From: Patescibacteria group bacterium
Lineage (GTDB): Bacteria > Patescibacteriota > Minisyncoccia > Phycocordibacterales > SBAW01
Direction of reading: 5' to 3'
DNA: 43,985 nt
Assembly: GCA_028866155.1 (NCBI GenBank)
Contig: JAGWIT010000002.1
Coordinates: 1-43,985, forward strand
The position numbers were made by a program, and so were the translations under genes. The notes below the pieces were generated by a model. It was not told where the DNA came from. It did not search any database and worked only from the letters and a program-made list of their open reading frames with translations. Each line of letters opens with the position of its first letter. Position 1 is the first letter of the stretch. Positions 1 through 7,874 of the stretch are shown here, one piece after another.

Positions 1-1151
1 GCAACATGTCGCTCGTGCTCTCGGTGGTGCTCGTGGTGTGCGCCGACGACGTCGCCATCGCCATCCCGCTCGCGTATCTCGGCGCCATCGGCTCGGCAGC
101 GCGCTATGGCGTCATCATCAAAGGCGCCGCGCATTTGGAAGCCTTGGGGCAAGCAAGCGTTTTTGTATTCGACAAAACCGGCACGCTCACCAAGGGCACG
201 CTGGCGGTGTCGAGCATCGCCGTGGTTGAGGGCGTCACTGAGCAAGAGCTCTTGCGCGCGGGCTCAATAGCCGATCGCCGCTCCCAGCACCCGCTTGCGC
301 GCGCGATTGTCGCGTATGCCGATGAACACCATACAAAAGAAGAATTCCCCGACACGCTCGAGCAGGTGAGCGGACGCGGCATCGTCGCGCACAAAGGTTC
401 TGAAATTATACACATCGGCAAGAGCGAATTTTTGCTAGCCTGCAAAACGACCATCCCGCAGGAGCTTCAAGAAAAAGCGAACGCGTGCGCCGACCGAGGG
501 CAGAGCGTGTCGTTCGTGGCGGTAGGGCACAAGGCGATAGGCTTTTTTGCCATCGCTGACCAGCTCAAGCAAAACGCGCGCCGCGCCATTGCCGAGCTAA
601 AAAGCTTAGGCGTGCGCAAAACGGTGATGCTCACGGGCGATAACGAGCGCGTCGCGCAGGCCATCTCTAAAGAGGTCGGCTTGGACAGCTTTCATGCCAA
701 TCTCTTGCCCGAAGGCAAGGTCGGCGTGATTAAACAACTGCACAAAGAAGGCGTGGTTATTATGGTCGGCGACGGCGTCAACGACGCGGCGGCGCTCTCG
801 GCGGCGCAGGTGGGCGTCGCGATGGGCGGCAGCGGCATCGACGCGGCCATTGAGTCGGCGCAGATCGTGCTGATGCGTGACGAGCTCGAGATGCTGCCCG
901 AGGCTATGCACCTCGCGCGCATTACTCGGCGCATTGCGGTCGAGGATTTTTGGATCTGGGGGCTCACTAATGCGGCAGGGTTGGCACTGGTGTTCGGCGG
1001 CTTCATCGGCCCCACTGGCGCCGCGGCCTACAACTTTATCTCCGACTTCTTTCCATTGATTAACTCCGCAAGAGTACGCCTGATCCACCGCACCCACGCC
1101 CGTCGCCGCGCAGCCGCCCGCCGGGCCCGCTCAAAAATTGTTGTAAAATAA
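1..1151 (+). CDS. P-type ATPase, C-terminal part (gene cut by window start)
   Basis: This is the catalytic half of a membrane cation pump of the P-type ATPase family; the frame is open to the window edge, so the N-terminal part is missing. Numbering from the first in-frame ATG (position 6), the phosphorylation motif DKTGTLT is at residues 56-62, the TGDN motif is near 209 and GDGVNDAAAL is near 255. The last 60 residues hold the final membrane helices and a basic tail. Overall spacing resembles heavy-metal (P1B) pumps. However, the membrane motif before the phosphorylation domain reads VVCADDVAIAIP where P1B pumps have CPC, so the transported ion cannot be assigned. The stop lies 6 bp before the next ATG. 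Confidence 0.9.
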   Translation, partial: NMSLVLSVVLVVCADDVAIAIPLAYLGAIGSAARYGVIIKGAAHLEALGQASVFVFDKTGTLTKGTLAVSSIAVVEGVTEQELLRAGSIADRRSQHPLARAIVAYADEHHTKEEFPDTLEQVSGRGIVAHKGSEIIHIGKSEFLLACKTTIPQELQEKANACADRGQSVSFVAVGHKAIGFFAIADQLKQNARRAIAELKSLGVRKTVMLTGDNERVAQAISKEVGLDSFHANLLPEGKVGVIKQLHKEGVVIMVGDGVNDAAALSAAQVGVAMGGSGIDAAIESAQIVLMRDELEMLPEAMHLARITRRIAVEDFWIWGLTNAAGLALVFGGFIGPTGAAAYNFISDFFPLINSARVRLIHRTHARRRAAARRARSKIVVK

Positions 1152-1157
1152 ATACAA

Positions 1158-2888
1158 ATGTCGCTTGCGGAGGAGTTGCAAAAAGTGATAAAGGGCGAGG
1201 TGGAGGATTCGCCTCAAGCGCTTGAGGCTAACAGCCGCGACGCGAGCCTTTTTTATGTCAAACCAGAAGTGGTTGTGCATCCTTTGGATGCCGATGATGT
1301 TTGCAGGGCAGTTGAGTTTGTTACTTCAAAAAAACAAAAGGGGGATTCAAAGAGCGCGCTATCGCTCACGGCGCGCGCGGCCGGTACCGACATGTCGGGC
1401 GGCCCGCTGAGCGATTCGATTATTTTGGACATGACGAAGCACTTCGACCATATTATCGAGGTGGGAGACTCGAGCGCTATTGTCGAGCCCGGCGTCTACT
1501 TTAGGGATTTTGACAAAGAGACCAAGAGAAAAGATTTGGAATTGCCGAGCTACACGGCTTCGCGTGAGCTAAACACCGTCGGCGGGATGGTCGCCAACAA
1601 CTCCGGGGGAGAGAAAAATTTAAAATATGGCAAGACCGCGCGCTATGTCGAGAAGCTTGATGTCGTTTTGAGCGACGGACAGGTGCATCATCTGCAAAAC
1701 CTTGAAGGAGATGCTTTAAAACACAAATTAGAGGAGCCGGGGTTTGAAGGAGATTTGTATCGCCGGGTATCACAATTGGTAAAAATGCCCGAGCATAAAA
1801 AAGTTATAGAAGAACACAAACCCAAAGTTGAAAAAAATTCTTCGGGCTATGCGTTGTGGGGTATAGGAGATGGGGAGCATTCTCTTAATCTAGCAAGATT
1901 GATGGTTGGGGCGCAGGGGACTCTAGGAATATTTACCAAAATTTGGTTTAAGCTGGTGCACCCCAAGCCCTATGCGGCGATGACGATATTATTCCTCGAC
2001 TCCATTGCCGAGCTCGGCGAGGTGGTGCCCGAAGTACTGGGGCACCAGCCGGACAGCTTTGAGTCATATGACGATCACACCTTCTCTATCGCGATGAAGT
2101 ACCTGCCCGAGCTCGCTACCCAAATGAAGTCCGGCCTCTTGAGCCTCGGTATCTCGTTCTTGCCCGAGCTGTGGATGGTGCTCACCGGCGGCGTGCCCAA
2201 GCTAGTGCTCATTGTGGAGTTTCGCGCGGACACGCAAGAAGCGGCTTTGCAAAAGGCAGAAGCTCTCGCCAAAGAGGCGAAGAAAAACAGAAGCCACATC
2301 GGCGTGCGTATCGCCAAAAGCGAAGCCGCCGCGCGCAAATATTGGGCGGTGCGCCGCGAGAGTTTTAATTTATTGCGCAAGAAGATCCGCGGCAAGCGCA
2401 CCGCGCCGTTCATAGACGACTTCGTGGTGCCGCCAATGAAACTGCCCGAATTTTTACCCAAACTGCAAGCGATTTTGTCTCGCTACAAATTGACCTACAC
2501 TATCGCGGGGCATGTAGGCGACGGAAATTTCCACATCATCCCACTAGTCGACCCCAAGGACCCGACGATAAGGAAAACCATCGACGAGTTGTCTCACAAA
2601 GTTTATGATCTCGTTGTGTCCTACCAAGGCTCGATAACCGGCGAGCACAACGACGGGCTCATTCGCACTCCGTATGTAGAAAAAATGTTCGGCCCCGAGA
2701 TGTACGCGCTCTTTCATGAGGTAAAGGTAATCTTCGACCCGTTAAATATCTTCAATCCCGGCAAAAAAGTCGGCGGCACCTTCAGCGACGCGTTAACGAA
2801 GCTTGATTTGCCTTCAATAAAAAAAATAAAAAGCAAAAGGGCGGGTTGCAAAAAGCAAACCCGCCCCAGAAAGGTCTTGTGGACCTAA
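1158..2888 (+). CDS. FAD-linked oxidase of the GlcD / D-lactate dehydrogenase family
   Basis: This 576-residue flavoprotein probably oxidises a 2-hydroxy acid. The N-terminal half is a PCMH-type FAD-binding domain (about residues 35-270), with GTDMSGGPL and the region GGMVANNSGGEKN that contacts FAD in this family. The C-terminal half carries the FAD-oxidase C domain, with GHVGDGNFHIIPL, the GEHNDG segment and the usual ending PLNIFNPGKKVG. About 35 residues of Lys/Arg-rich tail follow; that tail is encoded opposite the 3' end and terminator of a minus-strand RNA, so it may be an accident of overlap. No Fe-S partner gene is adjacent. A TAAAAT box at 1144-1149 lies 8 bp before the ATG. The acceptor and exact substrate are unknown. 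Confidence 0.85.
   Translation: MSLAEELQKVIKGEVEDSPQALEANSRDASLFYVKPEVVVHPLDADDVCRAVEFVTSKKQKGDSKSALSLTARAAGTDMSGGPLSDSIILDMTKHFDHIIEVGDSSAIVEPGVYFRDFDKETKRKDLELPSYTASRELNTVGGMVANNSGGEKNLKYGKTARYVEKLDVVLSDGQVHHLQNLEGDALKHKLEEPGFEGDLYRRVSQLVKMPEHKKVIEEHKPKVEKNSSGYALWGIGDGEHSLNLARLMVGAQGTLGIFTKIWFKLVHPKPYAAMTILFLDSIAELGEVVPEVLGHQPDSFESYDDHTFSIAMKYLPELATQMKSGLLSLGISFLPELWMVLTGGVPKLVLIVEFRADTQEAALQKAEALAKEAKKNRSHIGVRIAKSEAAARKYWAVRRESFNLLRKKIRGKRTAPFIDDFVVPPMKLPEFLPKLQAILSRYKLTYTIAGHVGDGNFHIIPLVDPKDPTIRKTIDELSHKVYDLVVSYQGSITGEHNDGLIRTPYVEKMFGPEMYALFHEVKVIFDPLNIFNPGKKVGGTFSDALTKLDLPSIKKIKSKRAGCKKQTRPRKVLWT
2821..2866 (-). terminator. Intrinsic terminator of the small RNA
   Basis: An 11-bp GC-rich stem with one bulge (2855-2866 with 2839-2849) and a five-base loop is followed on the minus strand by a T-rich run (2838-2821). 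There is no T-run in the plus direction, so it acts on minus-strand transcription. Confidence 0.7.
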
Positions 2889-3027
2889 CATGACCGCAAT
2901 ATGGTCAGCCAATCTCACGATGTTCTGGAGTGCGCAGAATCATGACTTGGCTAGCCGAAGCTAGGCTCCAGAACCCGCTGAGGAATTTCCTCCCCGCAGG
3001 GGACCTCTGAAAATGTGCTAATGAACT
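2825..3027 (-). ncRNA. Candidate structured small RNA, about 200 nt, no family recognised
   Basis: The gap between the oxidase and hydrolase genes has a complete transcription unit on the minus strand: a consensus promoter (3061-3034), a highly paired body and an intrinsic terminator (2866-2821). A closing stem can form between 3002-3009 and 2867-2876. Inside are a 9-bp perfect helix (2922-2930 with 2966-2974), an apical CUAGC-UUCG-GCUAG hairpin (2951-2964), a hairpin at 2891-2907 (5 bp) and two hairpins at 2980-3003. The UUCG loop exists only if the minus strand is transcribed, which supports the orientation. I looked for RNase P, tmRNA, SRP and 6S landmarks and did not find them. Confidence 0.65.
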
Positions 3028-3033
3028 GTCACA

Positions 3034-3061
3034 AGTATACACGAAGTAAAGAATTTGTCAA
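3034..3061 (-). promoter_or_regulatory. Consensus sigma-70 promoter for the small RNA
   Basis: On the minus strand, TTGACA (3061-3056) and TATACT (3039-3034) are separated by 16 bp. It is one of the best -35/-10 pairs in the window and no minus-strand protein gene follows it, which points to the RNA gene. Confidence 0.7.
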
Positions 3062-3116
3062 GTGTTTTTGATGCGATTGTTAAAATACATTGCAAAATAA
3101 GCGTTTTTTAAGCATT

Positions 3117-3125
3117 TGCTATACT
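3117..3125 (+). promoter_or_regulatory. Extended -10 promoter, leaderless, for the hydrolase
   Basis: TGCTATACT is an extended -10 box ending 7 bp before the ATG at 3133, so transcription should begin at or very near the start codon. No convincing -35 or Shine-Dalgarno is present. Confidence 0.55.
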
Positions 3126-3132
3126 TAAGGAT

Positions 3133-3789
3133 ATGAATATCACCAAGATAGGACACTGCGCTCTAGTTTTAGAGCAAGATAGGGTCAAATTACTCACCGA
3201 TCCGGGGAGTTTTACTGTTGAGGCTCAAGAGAGGGTGACAGGGCTCGATGGGATCGTTATTACCCACGAGCATCAGGACCACTTTCATGTCGACTCGGTT
3301 AAAGTTTTGATGAAGAAAAATCCCAACGCGATCGTGGTGACCAACAGCGCGGTGGGAAAGCTCTTGGATGCCGAGGACATTGTGCACACTGTGGTGGGCG
3401 ACGGGCAGGTGGGCGAGATAAGGGGGATAAAAATCGAAGGTTTTGGCAAAGACCACGCGCTGGTGTATCCACCCACTATGGGGTTGTGCGAGAACACGGG
3501 CTATATGATGGCTGATAAATTTTATTTTCCCGGCGATAACTTTCACCCGCCCACTGTCGGGCAGGCTATCCGGCCGGTGGATATTTTGGCGCTGCCCGTG
3601 GCGGGCCCGTGGATGAAGATGAGCGATGCTATCGATTTTGCTAAAGCGGTTAAAGCGCGCGTCGCCTTTGGCGTACACGACGGTATGGTAGTCCCGAGCT
3701 TCCGCGGCTTTATCGGGATGTTGCTTAAAAATATTGTTCCTGAAACCGGATATGTTTCTCTTGCGGACGGCGAGAGCAGGGAGTTTTAA
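3133..3789 (+). CDS. Metallo-beta-lactamase-fold hydrolase (UlaG-like)
   Basis: This is a 218-residue single-domain metal hydrolase. The zinc-binding signature THEHQDHFH (about residues 44-52) matches the HxHxDH motif of the fold, and later conserved positions include GDNFHPP (near 137), which supplies a metal-binding Asp, and a C-terminal GVHDG. Proteins of this small type are related to UlaG and to generic MBL-fold hydrolases in CPR genomes; the substrate cannot be read from sequence. The gene has its own leaderless promoter and converges on the ApbE gene with only 5 bp between the stops. Confidence 0.8.
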   Translation: MNITKIGHCALVLEQDRVKLLTDPGSFTVEAQERVTGLDGIVITHEHQDHFHVDSVKVLMKKNPNAIVVTNSAVGKLLDAEDIVHTVVGDGQVGEIRGIKIEGFGKDHALVYPPTMGLCENTGYMMADKFYFPGDNFHPPTVGQAIRPVDILALPVAGPWMKMSDAIDFAKAVKARVAFGVHDGMVVPSFRGFIGMLLKNIVPETGYVSLADGESREF

Positions 3790-3794
3790 CTAGT

Positions 3795-4541
3795 TTAGGC
3801 GCTCAAGTACTTTTCAAACCCGCTGGTCATGGTGGCGATACCTTCTTTGTCTATCATATAGGCTTCGAAGCCTTTGAGTTGCTCTATAAACTTGATGCCG
3901 TCACGCCCCATCGCGAACGCGGCGGTGGCGAAGCGGTCGGCCTCAAGCACGTCGGGGCCGACGACGGTGATGCTCACTATGTCACTGAGCTTTTCTTCGG
4001 GCGCATGCGGATTATAAATATGCGCTCCGCGCAGATAAGAACCCGAGGTTGCGACTCCCGCGCCTTTGGGGTATATCACTTTAACTATCTTGTCCTGCTC
4101 AAAAGGATGGCGGATGCCCACGCTCCACTCTTTATCCTCGCTAGTGCGCCCGCTTGTCGCGATATCGCCGCCCGCTTCGACATAAAAATTTGTATGTCCC
4201 AACTCGTACAGAAGATTCGCCGCATTGTGGATGGCCCAACCTTTAACGATGCCCGACGGATCGAGGGAGCCATCGGGTTTTGTAATATCAAAATAGCCGC
4301 TGCTCTCTTTTTTTGTCTTTTCGGCGAGCGCAAAGACCTCTTTCATTTCATTGCTGTAATTTTGGAGGAGCGTTTCGCCACGGTTGATGAGCGATATTTC
4401 GCTGGTGTCTTTGTAGGTGCTAAAGCGTTCGTCGACGGCGGTAAAGTAGGCGAACACTTTCTCTATCGCGTGTGCCGCGTTATCACCACCAACTATCTCG
4501 ACGGTAATGGGCATGCCCATAATTGACCGCCCTTCGCGCAT
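3795..4541 (-). CDS. apbE: FAD:protein FMN transferase (ApbE family)
   Basis: ApbE attaches FMN covalently to threonine in target proteins, normally outside the cytoplasmic membrane. The 248-residue protein has the family layout: N-terminal MGMPITVEIVG, then LDPSGIVKGWA (family consensus DLGGIAKGYA), EAGGDIATSG for flavin binding, and the C-terminal EADRFATAAFAMG motif containing the metal-binding D and T residues. No obvious signal peptide is present from this start. It is followed by a small exported protein gene on the same strand, separated by 2 bp from the stop of that gene, so they may be co-transcribed. No Rnf or Nqr target is in the window. Confidence 0.88.
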   Translation of the reverse strand: MREGRSIMGMPITVEIVGGDNAAHAIEKVFAYFTAVDERFSTYKDTSEISLINRGETLLQNYSNEMKEVFALAEKTKKESSGYFDITKPDGSLDPSGIVKGWAIHNAANLLYELGHTNFYVEAGGDIATSGRTSEDKEWSVGIRHPFEQDKIVKVIYPKGAGVATSGSYLRGAHIYNPHAPEEKLSDIVSITVVGPDVLEADRFATAAFAMGRDGIKFIEQLKGFEAYMIDKEGIATMTSGFEKYLSA

Positions 4542-4543
4542 GA

Positions 4544-4984
4544 TTATTGTATCTGCGTGCCCGCGCCGCCGCGCGCGTCGGGGACGTTGAGCCCCGCGGG
4601 GCGAACTTGAATTGAGGTCGCCGTCATCGAGCCGTCGGAGTTCTGCGTACCGGTGACGACCACGCTGGTGCCGGGAGTAAGATCGCTCGCACCGCCCGCG
4701 GTTGTTTTAAGAATTTGAGTCGAGTTGCCGACCAGCACTATCTCGGTGCTGCTGCTCATCGTCGACTGTATCGTGATGCTTCCGTTGCCTGCCGAGAGTA
4801 TTTGCCCGATCGTGAACCCGTTGCCGCCTGCGCGGCCGCCGCGGCCTGCAAAGTTTGCGCCTGCAGCAAAACCTGCTCCGCGCGTCGGTGCCTGACCCTT
4901 GCCGTACGCCTCGCCCGCATAAAAAGCCCCTCCACCGATGATAATAATGCCCACCACAGCTCCAATAATTTGATTCTTATTCAT
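4544..4984 (-). CDS. Small exported DUF5666-like protein
   Basis: This is a 146-residue protein with an N-terminal membrane anchor (residues 5-27, MNKNQIIGAVVGIIIIGG), a Gly/Ala/Arg-rich linker, and one beta-rich domain with the pattern GNGSITIQS ... TEIVLVGNSTQILK ... LTPGTSVVVTGTQNSDGS. That pattern resembles DUF5666 domains common in CPR cell-envelope proteins; the function is unknown. I chose the ATG at 4984 over a start 52 codons upstream because it begins the signal/anchor sequence and has TATAAG just upstream. It lies in a row of minus-strand export genes and ends 2 bp before apbE. Confidence 0.7.
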   Translation of the reverse strand: MNKNQIIGAVVGIIIIGGGAFYAGEAYGKGQAPTRGAGFAAGANFAGRGGRAGGNGFTIGQILSAGNGSITIQSTMSSSTEIVLVGNSTQILKTTAGGASDLTPGTSVVVTGTQNSDGSMTATSIQVRPAGLNVPDARGGAGTQIQ

Positions 4985-5036
4985 ACGACTTATACGTTCT
5001 TCATGTACTTTATGGTGCACAGTTTGCGTGGTCTTA

Positions 5037-5783
5037 TCATACTTGGATTCGCGAGAAGAAATAGCTTCCCAGCGCCAAAAATACGAGCGTAAAGCCGCTG
5101 AGCACGATAAGATCGAGCCCGAGGCCGTAGGTCGTTGCATTGATGAGGAAGTAGCGCAGTGCGTCGACGCCGTAGGAGAGCGGATCTATGGCCGCCACCA
5201 GCTTGAGCGCCTCCGGCACGGCGCTCAGCGGGAAGAGCGCTCCGGAGAGAAAGAACAGCGGCATCACGAGGAAGTTCATCACCAGTTGGAACCCCTGCAT
5301 GTCGCGCATGAGCGAGGCAACCATCATGCCGAGCGCCGAGAAGAGCGTTCCGATAAAAAGCATGATGAGTATAGCGGGTGCTATCAGCAGCCACGACACG
5401 GGATGAAAGCCGATGAGAAGCGTCATCACGAGGACGATGCATCCCTGCAGGGTCGCGACCGTAGCGCCCCCGAGCGTGCGGCCGAACATAATGGCTATGC
5501 GCGGCACCGGAGCGACCAGCGTCTCTTTAAGAAAGCCGAACTGCCTATCCCAGATGACCTGCATGCCGTTGAATATAGAGGTAAAGATGATGCTCATGCC
5601 GATGATGCCGGGCGCCAAAAAGTTTATGTAGTTTCCCTGTCCCGCGGCGGCAAAGACCGCACCGAATCCGAATCCGAACGAAACCAAAAAGAGGAGAGGC
5701 TGCATTAAAGAGCCGACGATGCGCGATTTGGAGCGCGAAAAGCGCTTTATCTCGCGGAGCCACATGATGTATACAGCGTTCAT
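5037..5783 (-). CDS. ABC-2 type transporter permease
   Basis: This 248-residue integral membrane protein has six predicted helices and the ABC-2 exporter layout: the N-terminal WLREIKRFSRSKSR cytoplasmic helix, VIWDRQFGFLKETLVAPVPR after the second helix, and the C-terminal region with FFLSGALFPLSAVPEALK and DPLSYGVDALR. These are hallmarks of drug/daunorubicin-type (DrrB) permeases. It lies directly downstream of its ATPase (7-bp gap), so the pair forms a two-gene exporter for an unknown substrate, perhaps a lipid, polysaccharide or hydrophobic compound. Confidence 0.9.
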   Translation of the reverse strand: MNAVYIMWLREIKRFSRSKSRIVGSLMQPLLFLVSFGFGFGAVFAAAGQGNYINFLAPGIIGMSIIFTSIFNGMQVIWDRQFGFLKETLVAPVPRIAIMFGRTLGGATVATLQGCIVLVMTLLIGFHPVSWLLIAPAILIMLFIGTLFSALGMMVASLMRDMQGFQLVMNFLVMPLFFLSGALFPLSAVPEALKLVAAIDPLSYGVDALRYFLINATTYGLGLDLIVLSGFTLVFLALGSYFFSRIQV

Positions 5784-5790
5784 ATAGTTA

Positions 5791-6582
5791 TTATCTTCTG
5801 CCGCGGAACATCCGCATGCGCGCGAGCGAGTCGGCGCCTTCTTCGCGTATCTCGCTGCCCGTGAGTTTGAGGAAGGCGTCTTCGAGCGTCTGCGTGCCGG
5901 TCTGCTTTTTTAATTCTTCGCCGCTGCCCGTTGCGATTATCTGTCCATGGTCGATGACGGCGATGTGCTGCGCCACCCGGTCGGCCTCGTCCATGTAATG
6001 CGTCGTGAAAAACACGGTGATACCTTCCTCCTCGTTCAATTTCTCCAGATATTGCCACAAATGATTGCGCGTCTGCGGGTCAAGGCCGAGCGTCGGCTCA
6101 TCGAGGAAGATAATTTTGGGGTGGTGGAGAAGCCCGCGCGCGATTTCGAGCCGGCGCTTCATTCCACCGGAGAAGTCGCGCACAAAACTATCCTTCCGGT
6201 CGTAGAGCTCGACAAAGTTAAGGAGTTCTTCAATGCGCGCGCGGCGCGTGTCCCGGGGCACGCTGTAGAGCACGCCGTGGAACTCCATGTTCTCCTGCGC
6301 GGTCAGGTCTTCGTCGAGCGACGGGTCTTGAAAAACAATGCCGAAGCTTTTGCGCGCGGCGTCCGCCTCGCGCACAGGGTCGTGTCCACCCAGCATAATG
6401 CTGCCGCTCGTGGGCAAGAGCAGTGTCGTGAGCATTTTGATGGTCGTTGACTTGCCCGCGCCGTTTGGCCCCAAAAAAGCGAACCGCTCGCCGCTTGCCA
6501 CAGAGAAAGAAATATCTTTAACCGCAGTAAAATCCCCAAACTTCTTGGTCAGGTTCTTTACTTCGATGATATTGTGTGCCAT
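5791..6582 (-). CDS. ABC transporter ATP-binding protein (DrrA-like)
   Basis: This is the nucleotide-binding subunit of the exporter. It has Walker A GPNGAGKSTT (near residue 39), the Q-loop at VFQDPSLDED, signature FSGGMKRRLEIARG, Walker B KIIFLDEPTLGLD and the switch histidine in FFTTHYMDEADR. The C-terminal tail matches the DrrA/CcmA group. I start it at 6582 (MAHNIIEVKNL) and not upstream, because the ABC domain begins here and TGGTATACT (6600-6592) lies 9 bp before this ATG. Confidence 0.92.
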   Translation of the reverse strand: MAHNIIEVKNLTKKFGDFTAVKDISFSVASGERFAFLGPNGAGKSTTIKMLTTLLLPTSGSIMLGGHDPVREADAARKSFGIVFQDPSLDEDLTAQENMEFHGVLYSVPRDTRRARIEELLNFVELYDRKDSFVRDFSGGMKRRLEIARGLLHHPKIIFLDEPTLGLDPQTRNHLWQYLEKLNEEEGITVFFTTHYMDEADRVAQHIAVIDHGQIIATGSGEELKKQTGTQTLEDAFLKLTGSEIREEGADSLARMRMFRGRR

Positions 6583-6591
6583 GAAGGATTC

Positions 6592-6600
6592 AGTATACCA
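6592..6600 (-). promoter_or_regulatory. Extended -10 promoter of the ABC exporter pair
   Basis: On the minus strand TGGTATACT ends 9 bp before the ATG at 6582. This predicts a start site within a few bases of the initiation codon. Confidence 0.5.
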
Positions 6601-6626
6601 CTCCAGCTGCAGTAGTGATAAGGTCG

Positions 6627-7874
6627 TTACTCGTACCGCAAAGCCTCGATGGGGTTGAGCGACGCGGCGCGGCGCGCGGGATAGTAGCCGAACGCGATGC
6701 CGATGGCGGCCGATACGCCGAAGGCCAGCAGTATCGCCTGCCATGAGACGCTCGTGTGGACGATACCCGACAGCGACACCAAAAACGAGATGCCGCTGCC
6801 AAGCACAATGCCCGCGATGCCGCCGATAAGCGTCAGTGCGACCGCCTCAATTAGAAATTGCATGCTGATATCGCTTTTGCGCGCGCCGATGGCCTTGCGC
6901 AGGCCGATTTCGCGCGTGCGCTCGGTCACGGTGGTGAGCATCATGTTCATGATGCCGATGCCGCCGACCAAAAGCGAGATTCCCGCGATGGCGCCGAGCA
7001 AGTAGGTGAGCGTCGTCGTGATGCTCGAGGCGCTCGCCAAGATATCGGCCTGATTGAGAACGTTAAAGTCTGCCTGCGTCGCGTCGGTGATGTTGTGCCG
7101 CGCCAGCAAAAGCGAGGTGAGGTCGTTTTGCACCTGCGTCATCACGTCGGGGCCGGTGGCCTGCACGTCAATGGTCGAGAGATAGCTGTTACCCGTCAAA
7201 AACCGCTCGGCGGTTTGCAGAGGAATATAAATTTGATTGTCCTGGCTGCCGAAGCCGGTGCCGCCTTTTGCCACCGTGATGCCGATAACGGTAAACTCGA
7301 TGTTGTTGATGCGTATCTTTTGGCCGATGACGTCCGCGGGCAAGCCGTCGGGTTGGGCGGGGTCGGTGCCAAAGAGGTCGGTCGCTACCGTGGGGCCCAG
7401 CACTGCCACCTTTTGCAAAGATACGCTTTCGGCGTCGGTGACATACGAGCCCTGATCTACAGCCACGTTGCGAATCTGCGGATAAGCTTCGCTGGTGCCA
7501 TCGACGGTGACGCGCGTGTTGTTGCCGCCCGCCGCGACCTGGTAACTCCCCGTCACTTCGTCGGCGATCGCCTGCACGTTTTGCACCTGCGAGGCTATGG
7601 CGTCCGAGTCGGCCTGGATCAGCGACTTGGCGGTACCGCGGCCGGCGGAGACTCCCGCGCCAAACTGCCGCGTCGCGCCCGGGAGCACCTCAAGAAGATT
7701 TGAGCCCAGCGCGTTGATGCTCGAGGAGATGGACGCCGAAGCGCCCTGGCCAACCGAGACGAGCGCGATGACCGAGGCAATGCCGATGACGATGCCGAGT
7801 ATGGTGAGCCCTGAGCGGGTTTTGTTGGCCGAGAGCGCGGCATATGTTTCTTCGAGCGTGTCTTTAATAGTCAT
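6627..7874 (-). CDS. MacB-like ABC transporter permease (FtsX/MacB_PCD)
   Basis: A 415-residue permease of the type VII (mechanotransmission) ABC family. An N-terminal helix with SGLTILGIVIGIASVIALVS is followed by a large extracytoplasmic MacB_PCD domain (about 60-290), and three C-terminal helices form the FtsX domain with GGIGIMNMMLTTVTERTREIG. The end PARRAASLNPIEALRYE is typical. Its ATG overlaps the stop of the ATPase gene by 4 bp, so translation is probably coupled. With the ATPase and the adaptor upstream it makes a MacAB-like exporter; no TolC-type outer channel is present, as expected for a cell without a classical outer membrane. Confidence 0.92.
   Translation of the reverse strand: MTIKDTLEETYAALSANKTRSGLTILGIVIGIASVIALVSVGQGASASISSSINALGSNLLEVLPGATRQFGAGVSAGRGTAKSLIQADSDAIASQVQNVQAIADEVTGSYQVAAGGNNTRVTVDGTSEAYPQIRNVAVDQGSYVTDAESVSLQKVAVLGPTVATDLFGTDPAQPDGLPADVIGQKIRINNIEFTVIGITVAKGGTGFGSQDNQIYIPLQTAERFLTGNSYLSTIDVQATGPDVMTQVQNDLTSLLLARHNITDATQADFNVLNQADILASASSITTTLTYLLGAIAGISLLVGGIGIMNMMLTTVTERTREIGLRKAIGARKSDISMQFLIEAVALTLIGGIAGIVLGSGISFLVSLSGIVHTSVSWQAILLAFGVSAAIGIAFGYYPARRAASLNPIEALRYE

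Noticed and set aside
2821..3027. Small RNA as RNase P, tmRNA, SRP or 6S RNA
   Set aside because: No RNase P GAGGAAAGTCC-type core, no tRNA-like end, no SRP GGAAG/AGCAGC loop, and the multi-hairpin body does not fit the single long 6S helix; an Infernal search is needed for proof.
5028..5708. 226-codon plus-strand frame opposite the ABC-2 permease
   Set aside because: Its very high Glu/Arg/His content is typical of an antisense frame; the permease is certain.
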